Part shown: in pieces, positions 43,303-55,495 of the stretch
Numbering within the stretch: position 1 is the stretch's first letter
Layout: each line of letters begins with the position of its first letter
Translations under genes and position numbers: made by a program
Source of the DNA: Botryosphaeria dothidea
Taxonomy: Eukaryota > Ascomycota > Dothideomycetes > Botryosphaeriales > Botryosphaeriaceae
Reading direction: 5' to 3'
DNA: 64,000 nucleotides
NCBI GenBank assembly: GCA_011503125.2
Contig: WWBZ02000016.1
Location: 372,001 to 436,000, forward strand
Notes under the pieces: model-generated
Database searches by the model: none
Told to the model about the DNA's origin: nothing
What the model saw: only the letters and a program-made list of their open reading frames with translations

Positions 43303-45302
43303 TCAGGCAACCGTCTGGTTCTTCCTCCATATGAACACGAATGCCGCTGCGGCGCAGATGGTTGCCCCTAATGCGAGATACAAGCTAGTATTGTCCACCG
43401 GCTCCTCGTCTGACTTGGGAAATGCAGTAGATGGGTGTGTGGCGCATTCGGCAAGCTGGGCGTTTTGTGTTTCAGTACGCTGTTTCACTCTAAATATGGT
43501 ACTAACAGGAGAGGGACACTCACGTGTACGAAGAACTCGGATATGGTATTCCACGTCACCGATACATGCAGCGGTGCGGCCATGTTCAGCGCGCTAGTGT
43601 GCTCGTCTGGTTGCATTTCGGTTCGCTGCATGGCCTTGTCCTGGTCAGCCTTCAGCGCTGTATAGACGGCCGGCAGAGCGTCCAGGTGCGGGTATTTCTT
43701 TCGAAGCTGCACAATGTATTCGAAGCTTTCCGGATCGCTCGAGTCGTAGGTGTAGCAAAGAAGGTCGCAGGCGTCCAGTTTGGCTTGGTTTTCCAAAATC
43801 GCGGGCTCGAGCTCTCCAAGTTCCTCAAGGATGAGGTAGCACTGCTTTCCTCCTTGAAGCTCCACACTGTTCACCGCGGAACGAGGCTTAATGGTCGGGT
43901 AATGCATAGGACTGAACGGCCTATTCAGAAAAGCACTGAGGAGCGAACTCTTGCCGCTGCCGCTAGCCCCGAGGACGTAGCAAAGTACCACGTTGCGCTC
44001 GACTCGGCCGGGGCGGTTGCGCCTCTTGCGCGCCTTTGTGACTTTGAGTGCGGCTGTGGTGCCACCTCTATCCGAGCTCTCGAAACCAAGATATGCGAGA
44101 TACTCCAAAGTAGTCTTTGGTTCCTCAAAGGTCGTCATGCTCCACTGTGCGAGCCATCCCTGAAGCGTGATGTGGCCGGCTTCATTTCGGACGGTACACG
44201 ACGGAAAGGCCGAGTCGACCCACGAAGGCGGCAGACCGGGGGTTGGTAAGAAGAGAGTTGCTAGTTCAGAGTCGTTGAGTCCACCGTCGTTGTCCTTGTC
44301 GTGTAGAAGGAAAAGATCAACGAAGAAACGGTATCCAGCTGGGCTCAGCTCCGCCGAAGAATACTGAGGAACATCGAACTTGGGGTGGAGAAAAGTATCT
44401 TTGAGACTAAGGCTGTCAGTGTAGTGATATTTTCGCAGAATGATCCATATTGTTTCATGGCGCCCTTTCTCAGCGAAGATTTTGTGCAGCAGTAAGAATC
44501 CATTCTCATCGATTCCCTTCTCCGTGGCAGACTCTGGCGCCCATTTTTGTATAGACCGCTTGATGTTCATCAGGTCGTCCTCGGATAGAGGCTTTTCGAA
44601 ACATTTCAGCTGGAAGGCATGCATCTCCGTATCGTTCAGATAGCCGTCTTGGTCCCTATCGCAGAGATAGAATATCCGGCGCAGTGCCGCAACAGTCGCT
44701 GGCTTGAGAGTGGCTTCTTTCGAGTCGTATAGGGGGGCAATTGGATGTGTGACAGCTTTCTGGCATAAAAAAAAGACTTCGTTGATGTTGTGGTGTTCTT
44801 TGGCGCTTGTCCGAATGCACGAATCGATCTCCTTGAATTCATTCATGACAGGCAGCATCTCATCCGCCACCACCTGCGAAGTATGTCCATTTGTCTGCAG
44901 ATCCGACTTATTCGCACATAGCACTACCGGGACGTTCACACCGAGTGAGCGGAAGTATGGCATCCAGAAGAGTGCGACACGCTCGTAGCTATAGTGATCC
45001 GAGTAGACCAGCAGGATGACGTTGGACTTGCGCAGCTCCTTGCGCAGCTTGTCGCGGTCCTGCGGTAGAGCGGAGGTATCGACGATGGTGGTGGTAACAT
45101 TCTCGGGGGTGCCTAACGTAGGCGGCAACGTCACCGGCGGGAGAACACTCTGGATCTTGGGGACGAAGACGTCTTTCACGAGGGAGGTGATGAGCGAGCT
45201 CTTGCCTGGTGGACGCAGTCAGTGGCAGTCGGAGAGAGAAAAGGGCGAGGCATGCATACCGGTGCCCTCGTCACCGCAGACACAGATGCGAACAGTAGCC
45301 AT
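43303..45302 (-). CDS. GEM1: Mitochondrial Rho GTPase (Miro, GEM1)
   Basis: Three exons on the minus strand: 45302-45260, 45205-43524 and 43455-43303. The introns are 54 nt (GTATGC donor, CACTGAC branch) and 68 nt (GTGAGT donor, CAG acceptor); about 625 aa. The first GTPase domain has the P-loop GDEGTGKSS (~10-18) and NKSD at 113-116. Two EF-hand calcium sites read [12 protein letters not shown] (~197-208) and [12 protein letters not shown] (~317-328). A second GTPase-like domain has GASGSGKSS (~427-435). The last exon supplies a C-terminal tail anchor ([21 protein letters not shown]) that places the protein in the outer mitochondrial membrane. Miro proteins control mitochondrial shape and inheritance, and in yeast belong to the ER-mitochondria tether. 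It diverges from creC across about 620 bases. Confidence 0.93.
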
Positions 45303-45919
45303 GCTGCGGGTGCATCATCGACGGAGCTACTAGGTAGCGAAGAGCCGCAACGAGCTGGAGCTGTTGCTGGCCTCGGTTCCCCGGTATTTCAACCTAGCGT
45401 ACCGTCAGTGCGGGTGGGCCCTGCCTTCAACTCCAATGCCTTGGCCGCGACTCGAGCCAAGCCCATCCGCCCTCAGCCCCCGAGCTCCGCGGTCATTCGC
45501 GTCGGACTGCCGCCCGCTGGCGTCACTGCTGCTTTCTTTACGCTCCTCGTCCTTCCCCGAGCCTCTCCTGCCCAGACAAAATGTCTACGCCGCTCGCGCG
45601 TTGCATTTAGCCGCCCTTCCTTCAGCTGACGGCCCGGACATTGCGGCGCGTGCGCAAGCCTCCCCACACTCCAACAACCCGTGAGCGTGTTCCTACATCA
45701 TCGCCGCCCACCCGTCCTGAATCGCACGGCAACTTACCTCCCAGGGTGTAAACTCTCGATCTACCGCGACCGCCGCCAAATCTCGCGCGCCACCTCCCGC
45801 GAAGCTTATGCACCCTGCCAAACTTGTGACTGTCGCAGTGTAACCGCAGCGGATCGGACGTTTCCCATTGGGCGCTGACCACCACTGATAAGAGAGGGGA
45901 TTGCGCAGAAGACTGCGAG
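45303..45919. promoter_or_regulatory. Divergent intergenic region GEM1 / creC
   Basis: A 617-base interval between the minus-strand GEM1 start and the plus-strand creC start, so both promoters must lie here. It is GC-rich, with pyrimidine-rich tracts (about 45.45-45.7 kb). No individual factor site is claimed. Confidence 0.6.
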
Positions 45920-48480
45920 ATGTTCGTGCTGCCCCCTCCACCGCGCTTTCCGAGCAGCCAGTATGGCTTGGGCATGCCTGGACAGCCAGTCATCGAGACG
46001 AACAACGTGCTCAGTCACCCCACGGGCCCTGAGCATCAACTTGTGGTCGGCGAAGGTAAAACACCCCTCAAGCATATGCGCCGAGATGCGTACTCATCAT
46101 TCAACCATGATAGGTACCTACATCCTCAAGGACAGCCTTCACCTCGCGACACCGCCTCCCCACCCTTCTGAAGCTCCCGTCCACAACCCAAACCCGCTCG
46201 CTACGACGCCCTCACCCCCTTCCGTAGGGACCAAGCTCTCCCCGACCATACTTTCCCCGCGGCCCACCCAATTTCCCCGGTTGCATCGTTCCGAGACCAC
46301 TACCAGCGCAATGTCCGGCGTACCTCCGAGCATCGCAGAAAGTCCTCACGAGTCGCACAGCGCTGGCAGCGACTTCAGCTCCCCGTATACTAAAAGCAAT
46401 GGTTTTGGGTCGGTACCGTCGTTTGGAGAAGGAAATCCAGCTCTTATCATGTCTAATGGCAAAGAGTCTAAGGATCCCATGAAGCGCCGGAAGCCCAAGA
46501 ACAATATCATTAAGAGCAATTCGTCATTTGTTTCGAGAGTTATACCCCATGAGGCCTTACAAAAACGGCTCCAAGAGAGAGGAGCCGATGGACTCATGGC
46601 ATTCGCGAACGTGAACAGAGCGCTACAATGGCTAGACCTCTCTGCTCCAAACAAGGTTAGCAACGGATGGATCAGTTGCATGTGCTTGGAACGAGCTGAC
46701 AATAGGACAGGATGAACATTTGACGAAAATCTTATTTACGAAAGCACATGCGCTCTGCCATGATGTGAATAAAGTTACCAAAACCAATAGTCATATTGAC
46801 ATCGTCATGGGTTTCTCGACGGGTGACATAATATGGTACGAGCCGATGTCGCAGAAGTATGCCCGCATCAACAAGAATGTAAGGAAAACCTTCGGTGTGG
46901 CCTCAATTCGCAGTCGACGGCCAGCCAGACCTCAGGACCCACCGTGCGGAAGTTGACGGAAGTCAAACTGGCTGCTGACAAGATTATGACATGCTACGCG
47001 TGTGGATGCGATTGGTGGTCGCCGCGTGGTAGACTTGCTGTACCTGTGTCTGTGTCTGAGGATGTTGTCTGTCGGCTTGTGAAAAGCTTAAGAGAAGAAT
47101 TTCCGATGATAAGAGATAAAGGAGAAAATGCTGACTCGTTGTAGGGAGCTATCAACGGGAGTGCCGTGTCGGAGATACGTTGGCTGCCAATTTCGGACAA
47201 TCTTTTTCTTGCGGCCCACATGGATGGAACCTTGGTGGTATACGACAAGGAAAAGGAGGATGCTACGTTTGTGCCGGAGGAGACGAGCCCACTCAACGAG
47301 AAGCCGCCGAGCGAGAATGGGCGGAGCACGTCACTTCATATCAAAAAGTCGGTCCAATCAAGAAACCAGAAAAACAACCCTGTAGCGGTCTGGAAGGTCT
47401 CCAACACGAAGATCAACGCGTTTGCATTTTCGCCAGACAACAGGCATCTGGCGATCGTGTCGGAGGACGGTTCGCTACGCATTATCGATTACCTCAAGGA
47501 GCAGTAGGTAGACGTGCATGTGCATGGAGCGGCATCCGCTAATCTGCTCAGGCTGCTCGACGTGTTCTCAAGCTACTATGGTGGACTCATTTGCGTCTGC
47601 TGGTCGCCCGACGGCAGATACGTGGTTACCGGCGGACAGGATGACCTCGTATCCATTTGGTCATTGGAAGACAGCACGCTAGTTGCGCGGTGTCAGGGCC
47701 ACAACTCGTGGGTCACGGGTGTAGCTTTCGACCCGTGGCGGTGCGACGATCGCAACTACAGATTCGGCAGTGTAGGGGAGGACTGCAGGCTCCTGCTGTG
47801 GGACTTCAGTGTTGGGATGCTTCACCGGCCGCGAGCGGTATGGCAACACGCAGATCCACATTTTTGAGACATCTTTGGTGGAGTCTTGCTAACAAGCACC
47901 TGCGAGTCACAGGCATCGGTCCGGCAGCGAGGCAGCATCTCGTCGCACGTCCCGCAGCCGCGAACCCGGGCGGACAGCTCGACTACTCGGCTAAGATCGG
48001 ACTCCAACCTCACATCGGGTAGCGCGGACGGTGGCGGCGAACAAGAAGTGGTACATCCTGTTGAGCCTCGGGCCCGAACGGCCATGTTGCCGCCGGTGAT
48101 GGTGAGCATGGCATTCTTCCCGAGTCTAACGGCCGGAACTAACTCGACCGGTGTGCGTAGGCAAAATCTGTTGACGAGCACCCACTCTGCTGGCTTGGTT
48201 TCGAGGAGGACTGCATCCTGACCTCCTGTGAGAACGGTGAGACAAAAGATTTCTTCGCGCTTATCTGTGTTGGCCGGGTCTGCCTAGGGTCGTTGGGCCG
48301 TCTCTGGGCCGAGACGGCCCACTCTTGTGCAGGAACCCGCCGCTGCCGTAGCGGCTGCGCTTCCGAACGTAGATCTAGATTACTGACCATTCACGCCCAG
48401 GGCACATCAAAACGTGGGACAGGCCCAAGGAGGGCGCGGAAGGGAGCGAGTCGGCGCCGTCGACAACTGGCAGCGCGTAG
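45920..48480 (+). CDS. creC: CreC, WD40 catabolite-repression protein
   Basis: Eight exons: 45920-46055, 46114-46655, 46711-46878, 47145-47503, 47552-47837, 47913-48101, 48161-48236 and 48401-48480; about 611 aa. All seven introns are GT-AG, phase-consistent and mostly carry CTRAY branches. Landmarks are the family start [78 protein letters not shown], then WD repeats [45 protein letters not shown] and [18 protein letters not shown], and the tail [16 protein letters not shown] and GHIKTWDRP. CreC binds and stabilises the deubiquitinase CreB, promoting carbon catabolite repression; its animal relatives are DMWD/WDR20. Intron 3 is unusually long (266 nt). creD follows on the same strand. Confidence 0.93.
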
Positions 48481-49730
48481 TGGCGCAAGACGGCGCGACA
48501 AGGCGGTGGGCAGAGGCCGGCGGAGGCAAGTGTGCCGGCGGCATTGCCGTGGCGACTGTATATAGGTTCGCAGCTGCCTGTACAGGGGCGCGATATTCGA
48601 GGGTGCATGCGCACAACCGCGTTGGCGGCGGCCGTGGGCATGATACTTTCGTCAGTGTCATTCGATGGTCCGACACGTACAGCGCGGCAACGGCGCGCGG
48701 GAGGGGTGGCGGCGCGCAGGAGCAGCAAAAGCAGCAGCGAACATGTAGAAAAGCAGATGAAACAACCCGTTCGCCTCACCTGCATGCGCGATATTGCAGA
48801 TGCACGACGCATTGCACCCTGACCGTGCTGAGCTCCGCCCGGTGGTGAGGGCCGCAGTCTCGACGCGGTGGCACGCCCCAATAGGGAGGGCGCACAGCCC
48901 TTTGTCTCTTCACATGCGGCCAGGAGCGTGGCCGTGAGCTCTTTTTCCCTGAGCCTTGCCGCAAGCGGGCCCGGCGGAGCCTGCGCGAATGTCGGCGCCA
49001 TTTCAGCCTATCTCTGCCTCCGGGCGGACTGCTGCACAGGCGGCGGGCGGACACTGGCTGTGGCGGGAGATAAGTTTTTCTCTCAAGCTTTGCTGCGGAA
49101 AAACGTCATCGCTCTATCGCCGGCTGGGCGATGCCTGGAGCGCGAAGGGATCAGGAGCGGCCTCGGGGCCCATCCACGCAATCAAGCGCCGCAGCGGAGC
49201 CACTTTATTCTCGTGTGTTTTCGGGATGCCCGTCGTCGCCAGGCTTTGAAGAAGGACGGCATCCCGCGCACTTGCTGACTCCCGCTGCCCGCACCGCGCA
49301 GCCCTGCACTGCACCTCCCGGCTCCCGCGCATCGAGCGTTGATCCCGCCGCTCGATTGACCTGACATATCACGTCACCCGCCCAAACACGGCCGTGTGTG
49401 ACCGCTATCGGCATACCTGCTTTGTCTCGGAGCCCTTCCCATACCCACCACGTCCTGTCATATTGCACCCCTCCCCCATCGCAGCTACCAGCAGAAGGGG
49501 TGCCTGTCTCTGGACTCCTGCACCGTCTGCTGCAGTGTGCTCCTGCAGTATCACCTACAGTCGCATGATTCCGGCGATCGTCTCGCGGCCATTCTGCACC
49601 AACGCTACTTAATTCTTCCTCACCATCTATCTCTACCCGCCAGCCACCACGAAGCTGCTGCTGGTCCATTCCTACAAGATCGCGCAACAACCACCCCGGC
49701 GACTGTCCTGGAAAATTTCCAACCACAACC
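48481..49730 (+). promoter_or_regulatory. creC 3' end and creD promoter region
   Basis: A 1.25-kb GC-rich interval between creC and creD, both plus strand. It must hold the creC terminator and the creD promoter and leader. A few CreA-like SYGGRG hexamers are visible by eye (for example near 48970, 49135 and 49194), but such short sites are expected by chance in sequence this GC-rich, so they are not called. ORFs on both strands here are compositional. Confidence 0.45.
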
Positions 49731-52021
49731 ATGGTCGCGACTCCCAAGGTCTTTGGCGGAGGCAAGTCCAAGCCTGTGCTGGAAATCAGGTACGAATTTT
49801 TGCGCACTCTCCACCGCGTCGGCCCAGTGTCCCTGCGATCGCATTCCAGTCGACTTGTTGCGACCAAGGTCTCTTAGTTCTTCCCGTCCGCACGTCATTC
49901 TCAAGCCCCTCCGTTCTGCCCCCACGCAGCCTTGCCTTCACTCAACCAACCGAGCGTCCGCTACGCCTTATCTTTTTGGCTTGCATCATGATAGCTGATA
50001 GCTCTCTCCTAGACCGGACTCGCCTTTCATTGTCTTCCAAGGTGACGCTCACAATGCCGAGCCTGTCACTCTTACCGGAAAGCTGGTTTTGACCAACCAC
50101 GACTCAATTCCCGTCCGCTGCATCAAGCTGTCGTTGATTGGCACGCGGAAGGTCTCGTATGTTGCGCCCATTGGAGCATTGATTTGTGGGAAAATGTTCA
50201 GCCCGGCTAACGAGATCCGTCTCTCGCCAGATGGCTCACCAACGCCGTCAACCCGCAGCAGATTGTCTACAAGGATGAGTTCCTCCGGGAAAACCTGCAA
50301 ATCTACCCGACGGAGCCAAGCATCAAGAAGACGGTGCACCACATGGGCCCGGGTGTCCATGAGTGGTACTTTAAATTCACGTTGAGGGGGTCTCTGCCGG
50401 AGAGCGTGGAGGGTTTGGCCGGAAGCTATATCGTCTACAACCTCCACGCCACCATGGACCGTGGAATGATGGCGAAGACATTGTATGCGGACAAACATTT
50501 GAGGATCGTCCGGACGCTGGCATCGGAGATTCTGTCCGATGCGGCAATGGAGCAGGTAAGTCAGCCTAAACGGTTACTGGAGATTGCCCCTCATGAGAGG
50601 TTCCACTTTCAATTCGACCACCCCTGGATAGGATATGTGGATCTGTCTTTCTAACACAGACTCTAGACCAACGAGGATGTGTGGGCCGATAAGCTGTGCT
50701 ACAAGATCACAATACCCCAGACGAACTTCATTTTTGGAACGCAAGCTATGGCGGATTTCCAATTAATTCCGCTGAAGAAAGGAGTTACGATCGGCAAGAT
50801 CAAGATGGAGCTTCACGAGCATGTCGTGTTGAACGCGATTCAGGGAGAGCGGAACATTCCCCACTCCTGGGATGCCATCGTGGCGAAAGAGGAATACGAC
50901 ATGCCCACCGACGCCGAGCAAAGGATGACCGACGATGATGAAGACAACCCGTTTGACGAGTCGTTCAAGTTCAAGTTGACTCTGCCATTCCCCAAGTCTC
51001 TGAAGAAGTGCAGGCAGAATGTGGACACAGACTTCATCAGAATAGACCACAAGATCAAGCTGTTCGTCAATCTGCACAACCCGGAGGGTCACACAAGTCA
51101 GGTAAGGATACCCGTGTCCGTCTTTTTTTTGCACCCTAGTCGCTAATAAAGCTACAGTTACTTGTTAAGAACAACTGTGTTCTGTTCATCTCGCCGAACC
51201 TTCCCATTGGAGATGATCAATCGGTGAATCCCGCTTCCGGGTCGGTGATTGAGGCGGCAATGCACGCCGAGGCTACACAAGCTGCCCCTCCAACTTACGC
51301 AGAGCACCAACTTGATCAGATGTACAGAGACATCGATCCAAGCGGATTCAGGACGCCAGGTGGTTGGCATGGATCCCCAACTCAGAGCGGATACGCCACT
51401 CCTTTCTATGCTCAAAGTCGGAGAAATTCGGTGGAAGAGTTGCCCTCGATGGACACAGTTGCAGGCGGTAGCGGGGCGTCTGCAAGTCAACTGCACTCGC
51501 GTTTGACGAGACTCAGCATCTCACAGAACAACGGCTACAACTCGCGAAATAACAGCTACTCCCGGCATTCATCCGGGACAAATACGCCGCACAACGGCTA
51601 CGAAAGCTCGGCGCCCATCAGCCCGTCCGGCAACGAGTCGAGCGGTTCGGGCACGAACAGCGGACGCCAATCGCACAACAGCATGCACCACTCGCGCGAC
51701 AACTCGAGCTACTTCCCACCGGCCGAGATGATCTCATACGACATGGAGGCGCTGGCGCGCATCCCCAGTTATAACACAGCGCTGCGGACGCCACTGCGGA
51801 CGCCCATCAGCGAGGACCTCCCGACATACGCAGTGGCCACCAGCAGACCTGCAAGTCCTGTTCATGAACCTCAGAGGCCGGGGCAAGCGCACTTACGTGG
51901 CAGCAGGGACACGACGCCGTCTCCGACCGGTAGCCTGGCCACGCTTACAGAGGAAACGGAGAGGAATACGGCGTTTAATCGCTCGTTGCGTCCCGAGGCT
52001 GCCCATGTCAGCCATGGATAG
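49731..52021 (+). CDS. creD: CreD, arrestin-type adaptor of HECT ubiquitin ligase
   Basis: Five exons: 49731-49789, 50013-50156, 50231-50555, 50667-51101 and 51158-52021. The introns are 223, 74, 111 and 56 nt, GT-AG with clear CTAAC/CTGAT-type branches; about 608 aa. Arrestin-N and arrestin-C domains fill residues ~20-340 (FIVFQGDAHNAEPVTLTGKLVL, then YFKFTLRGSLPESVEGLAGSYIVYNLHA, and FQLIPLKKGVTIG). The long disordered tail has the PY-type motifs PPTY (365-368), IPSY (523-526) and LPTY (542-545), which recruit the WW domains of Rsp5/HulA. This is the CreD/Rod1/Art4 group, which directs ubiquitination of transporters and opposes CreB-CreC in carbon catabolite repression. It is preceded on the same strand by creC, its genetic opponent. 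Intron 1 is long (223 nt). Confidence 0.92.
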
Positions 52022-52395
52022 TCCCATATGTTTTTGAATAAGCGCCCTTTGGTTTGGGCGCTCTCCTATGTTTTAGAAGGGACCTTTTGGTGTTTTGTTT
52101 ATCGTCGATTTATAGAGGGAGAAACACTGGCGCGGTTGATACCCACCTCCGGCATGTCAGCAGCATTGGCGCGGCGTTGGCTACTACTACTTTTACTACT
52201 ACATGACAAACTCAGTAATAACATACTGACCCGGCCTTTTCGGACGTGGTGCAGTCTAAAATAGCGTGTGCTTTTAACGTCTTATCGTTAATATTAATGA
52301 ACTAGTATGCTCTTTGTTTACTTGAAGGGAACCTCGTGATGTGTGCTGGATGGGAAGGTGAATGGTCGAGGTAGTTTGATGTGCAGGTGGCGTTC

Positions 52396-52480
52396 CAAGG
52401 TGGTGATGGCACATGATCGTCGCAGAGCGTGACGATCGGAGAAGGTCCCACGCGCATCTCTTGCTCCGCGGCGGGCTAGG
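52396..52480. repeat. Imperfect direct repeat, copy 1
   Basis: About 85 bases sharing an ordered set of blocks with 53440-53520: CAAGGYGGTG, GGCACATGAT, then CATCTC and GCTCCGC near the end. The spacing of the blocks is conserved apart from a short insertion. The copies are about 1 kb apart in the creD to SLM interval. Confidence 0.6.
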
Positions 52481-53439
52481 TCTTAGTGTGGGATGTTTGG
52501 GATGGAAATGTGTAAAGGTATCTACAGCGTTTGCGGAGGAGTCCTGCGGCCGACTGCTAACGGCGATGACCTTTCACAAACGTCATGGGCGGTTGAAGCA
52601 GTCGTCTGGACACAAGCGTATTTTGTTTCTGTCGACAACGCTATCCGGGTAAATGCTTCGACTGCCCATACAGCTCTAATAGGCTCGTCAGGCGTGTTGG
52701 TGAGCAGCCTCTGGAGCTCATGGTCAATCAAACAGGCGGGCGGGCGAACTGAATTACACATATCGGCACGATGCTTGGAGGGAGTACGAGCTTCTCTTTG
52801 AACGTCTGCGGCGGTTTTCAGATCACTTTGGGGTGTCCATCGGTCAGTTTCTCTAATCCAGCGGCTGTGAGCGAAGGCGTTCAGCCAGTGATCTCCGCCG
52901 TTCTTGATCTTGGCGTTGTACGGTGGTATGATGCAAAAAGGGCGTCCCGCCCGACGAAGTAGTTGCCTCTGAAGCCTGCCGTCATCGTATGCAGTAGGAT
53001 CAACACGGCCTTTGGCAGGTGCGCACCTTCAACAATTGCGTTCCCACCAAGATCATTAAAATTTCTCGCGCGCCAGGTTCACGCTTCGTCTCTGCACTCC
53101 AACCTTCTACGGATTTTATTGCCAGGTATGCCCAACTTTCTGTCCACAGCCACCATTGTCCCAACGCAAAGGATGCTGCTGACAACTATACAAAAGTATT
53201 GCGCAAACGATGAGCTGGCGTGGCGCGGTGCGCGAAACTGGATGCTTCGCTGTACGCTAGTATGAAGAGCTAAGCGAACATGAGACCGAGGAAAGGTGAA
53301 TGTGAGAATGAGAATGTGTGCAGATACATATGCTAACGGTCCAGTGGTCGAGAGTCATGGCATGTGCAACGAGACGAACTGTCTGTGGTCCTGTTGCGTG
53401 CCAGCCAGTGAGCTACAGAGGCATTTGGCACTAGTGGCT

Positions 53440-53520
53440 CAAGGCGGTGGCACATGATGCCTGCAGGCATGATGACATCAGGGAGATCCCATGCACATCT
53501 CCGCTCCGCCGCCTGGATGG
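53440..53520. repeat. Imperfect direct repeat, copy 2
   Basis: Second copy of the element at 52396-52480, located about 350 bases upstream of the SLM-type start codon. Several single-base differences and small gaps separate the two copies. Confidence 0.6.
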
Positions 53521-53870
53521 CGGTGGAAAATCTCAGGCCTTTCAGGGTCTAGAGCCAAGAGCTGCGCTAGCTGTGACTTCATACCCTTCAACGCCGCTTT
53601 ATCATCGCAAAATGGCCCGGGGTCGAGTTTCTTTCAGCTGCCGTGCTCACTTTCGACCTAACCCCTGGCACGCCTCTTACGCGGTTGGCTAGACCAAGAC
53701 AACCCCCCTTGAGTGGCCTGCTATTTTACTACGAACCACCCGGACTCCGAACTGCAATCTCCCCCACCCCACAACGACTTCTGTTTCCGCCCGTCCCTAT
53801 TGTTTCGCAACGCTTCTTTTGCGACTCCGCCAACCCCGCCCTGCGTTTCTAAACCGAATACGATATCACA

Positions 53871-55495
53871 ATGGCCAGCCCTACGGAAAGCACGCTGCCC
53901 ACCCGCAGCACGACGACCACGACCATGGGCGATGACGGTGTTGTCGGCGATGAGGATACTAGCGAGGTTCGCGTCAAAAGGTGGCCTTTAACGCAAAATT
54001 GCAGCCCGCTGACACTCTGCTTTTCCGCCACAGGTGACGAAGCTCTTCCAGGAGCGTCTCCAAGCGTGGAAGCATGCGTGCGGATATATCGAGGAGTACA
54101 TCACGGCGACCGAGAAGCTGCAGCTTAGCCAGGCAAAGGAGTATGAGAAGGTTTTGAAGGTGCGCGCAACCAGCGACAATCTCTGGGCAACACAGGCGCA
54201 TATTTACAATCAGAATCGCAGACCGTATCGTCCCCCCTGAGGGAAGCGCACCACTTCGACCAGAACCTTGGCGGAATCGCGGGCATGTTCGACAACATCC
54301 GCTCCAACACCCAGGTAACAATTGGAGTCGGCGGAGTGGAGTGACACTCGGCTGATGCTGGTAATAGGGGATTTCCAACTCGCACACCGAGACCGCAAAG
54401 GCGCTGAAGGGCCAGGTCCTGCCGTCTTTCGAGCGCCTGCACGCGGAGATCAAGAATAAGAACAAGGAGCTCACCAAGGGCGCGGGAAAGCAGGGAAAGG
54501 TTGTAGACAAGGCACGCGCCGTGACGCAGAAGCACATTGAGCTCCTGGGCTCCCACACGGCGGCTTTCGAGTCGCAGGGCGGGACCATGACAGCAGACCG
54601 GGATCCTTACGTCCTTCGCAGGCAGGTTCTGCACCGCCTGAGCAAGCAAGTCATTGAGGAGAACAACAACCGCCAGGACCTGCTGGCAGTGCAGGGCAAC
54701 TTCTCGCAGTTTGAGGCGCATGTCATCAAGACGATGCAGGAAGGGTTGGGCCAGATGATGCAGATCCTCACGGCGCAGCAGGAGCAGACCAAGGCTATGT
54801 ACGCCGACATTGTAGGCACGGCGCAGTGCATCCCGGCCAACTTCGAGTGGGAGGGCTTCATCCAGCGCAATAACCACATCCTCATCGACCCTAACGCGCC
54901 TCCGCGGGCCGTCCAAAACATCAGCTTCCCTAACATGGATCACCGCGCGACGCAGCCGCTGATCGCCGGGTCTCTGGAGCGCAAGGGTAAGATGCTGCGG
55001 CGGTACGACACCAACTTCTACGTCGTCACACCGTCCAAGTTCCTGCACGAGTACAAGACGGACGACGACTTCGCAAAGGACCCGGAGCCGGAGATCTCGC
55101 TGTACCTGCCCGACTGCGTCATCGGTGCGATTGATGGCAACAAGTTCAATGTTAAGGGCAAGGACGTTTCCAAGGGCAAGGTCGGCAACGCCTTCTCCAT
55201 GACGCACGAGTTCTCATACAAGGCGCACACCCCCTCGGACGCGGAGAAGTGGTACGAGATCCTGCGTTCGTGCATCGGCCAGGCCACGAACGAGACGCCC
55301 ATCAGCCCGGCCACCAGCCGCGCCGCCAGCACCACACTGTCGGCCAGCCCCTCGACACCTGATGAGAAGAGCCCGGCACCGCTCCAGACGCAGGGTATCA
55401 CAGGCGGCGAGACTACCGAGAGTCCGGCCGTCGCTAGTGCACCGACCAGCGCGCCCGCGAGCGAGCCGGCCAGTGCGGTTGAGAAGAAGGCTTGA
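53871..55495 (+). CDS. SLM1/SLM2-type PH-domain protein (TORC2 adaptor)
   Basis: Four exons: 53871-53966, 54034-54159, 54222-54314 and 54368-55495, with introns of 67, 62 and 53 nt; about 480 aa. Residues ~33-270 form a long helical region of the F-BAR-like type (LFQERLQAWKHACGYIEEYI, RQDLLAVQGNFSQFEAHVIK). A PH domain follows at about 302-410 (SLERKGKMLRRYDTNFYVV to DAEKWYEILRSCIG), and the C-terminus is Pro/Ala/Ser-rich. Yeast Slm1 and Slm2 bind PI(4,5)P2 through PH and F-BAR domains, sit in eisosomes, and recruit the kinase Ypk1 to TORC2 under membrane stress. The start is set by the ATG that keeps phase with exon 2 across a GTTCGC donor, which is not ideal. The family is well matched; which of the two yeast paralogues it equals cannot be said. 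Confidence 0.86.

Larger units (their letters stand above)
52022..53870. other. Intergenic, about 1.85 kb
   Basis: Between creD and the SLM-type gene, both plus strand. Contains the creD 3' region and the SLM promoter. It carries an imperfect direct repeat (52396-52480 and 53440-53520) and pyrimidine-rich tracts close to the SLM ATG. Small ORFs here have no domain. Confidence 0.5.
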
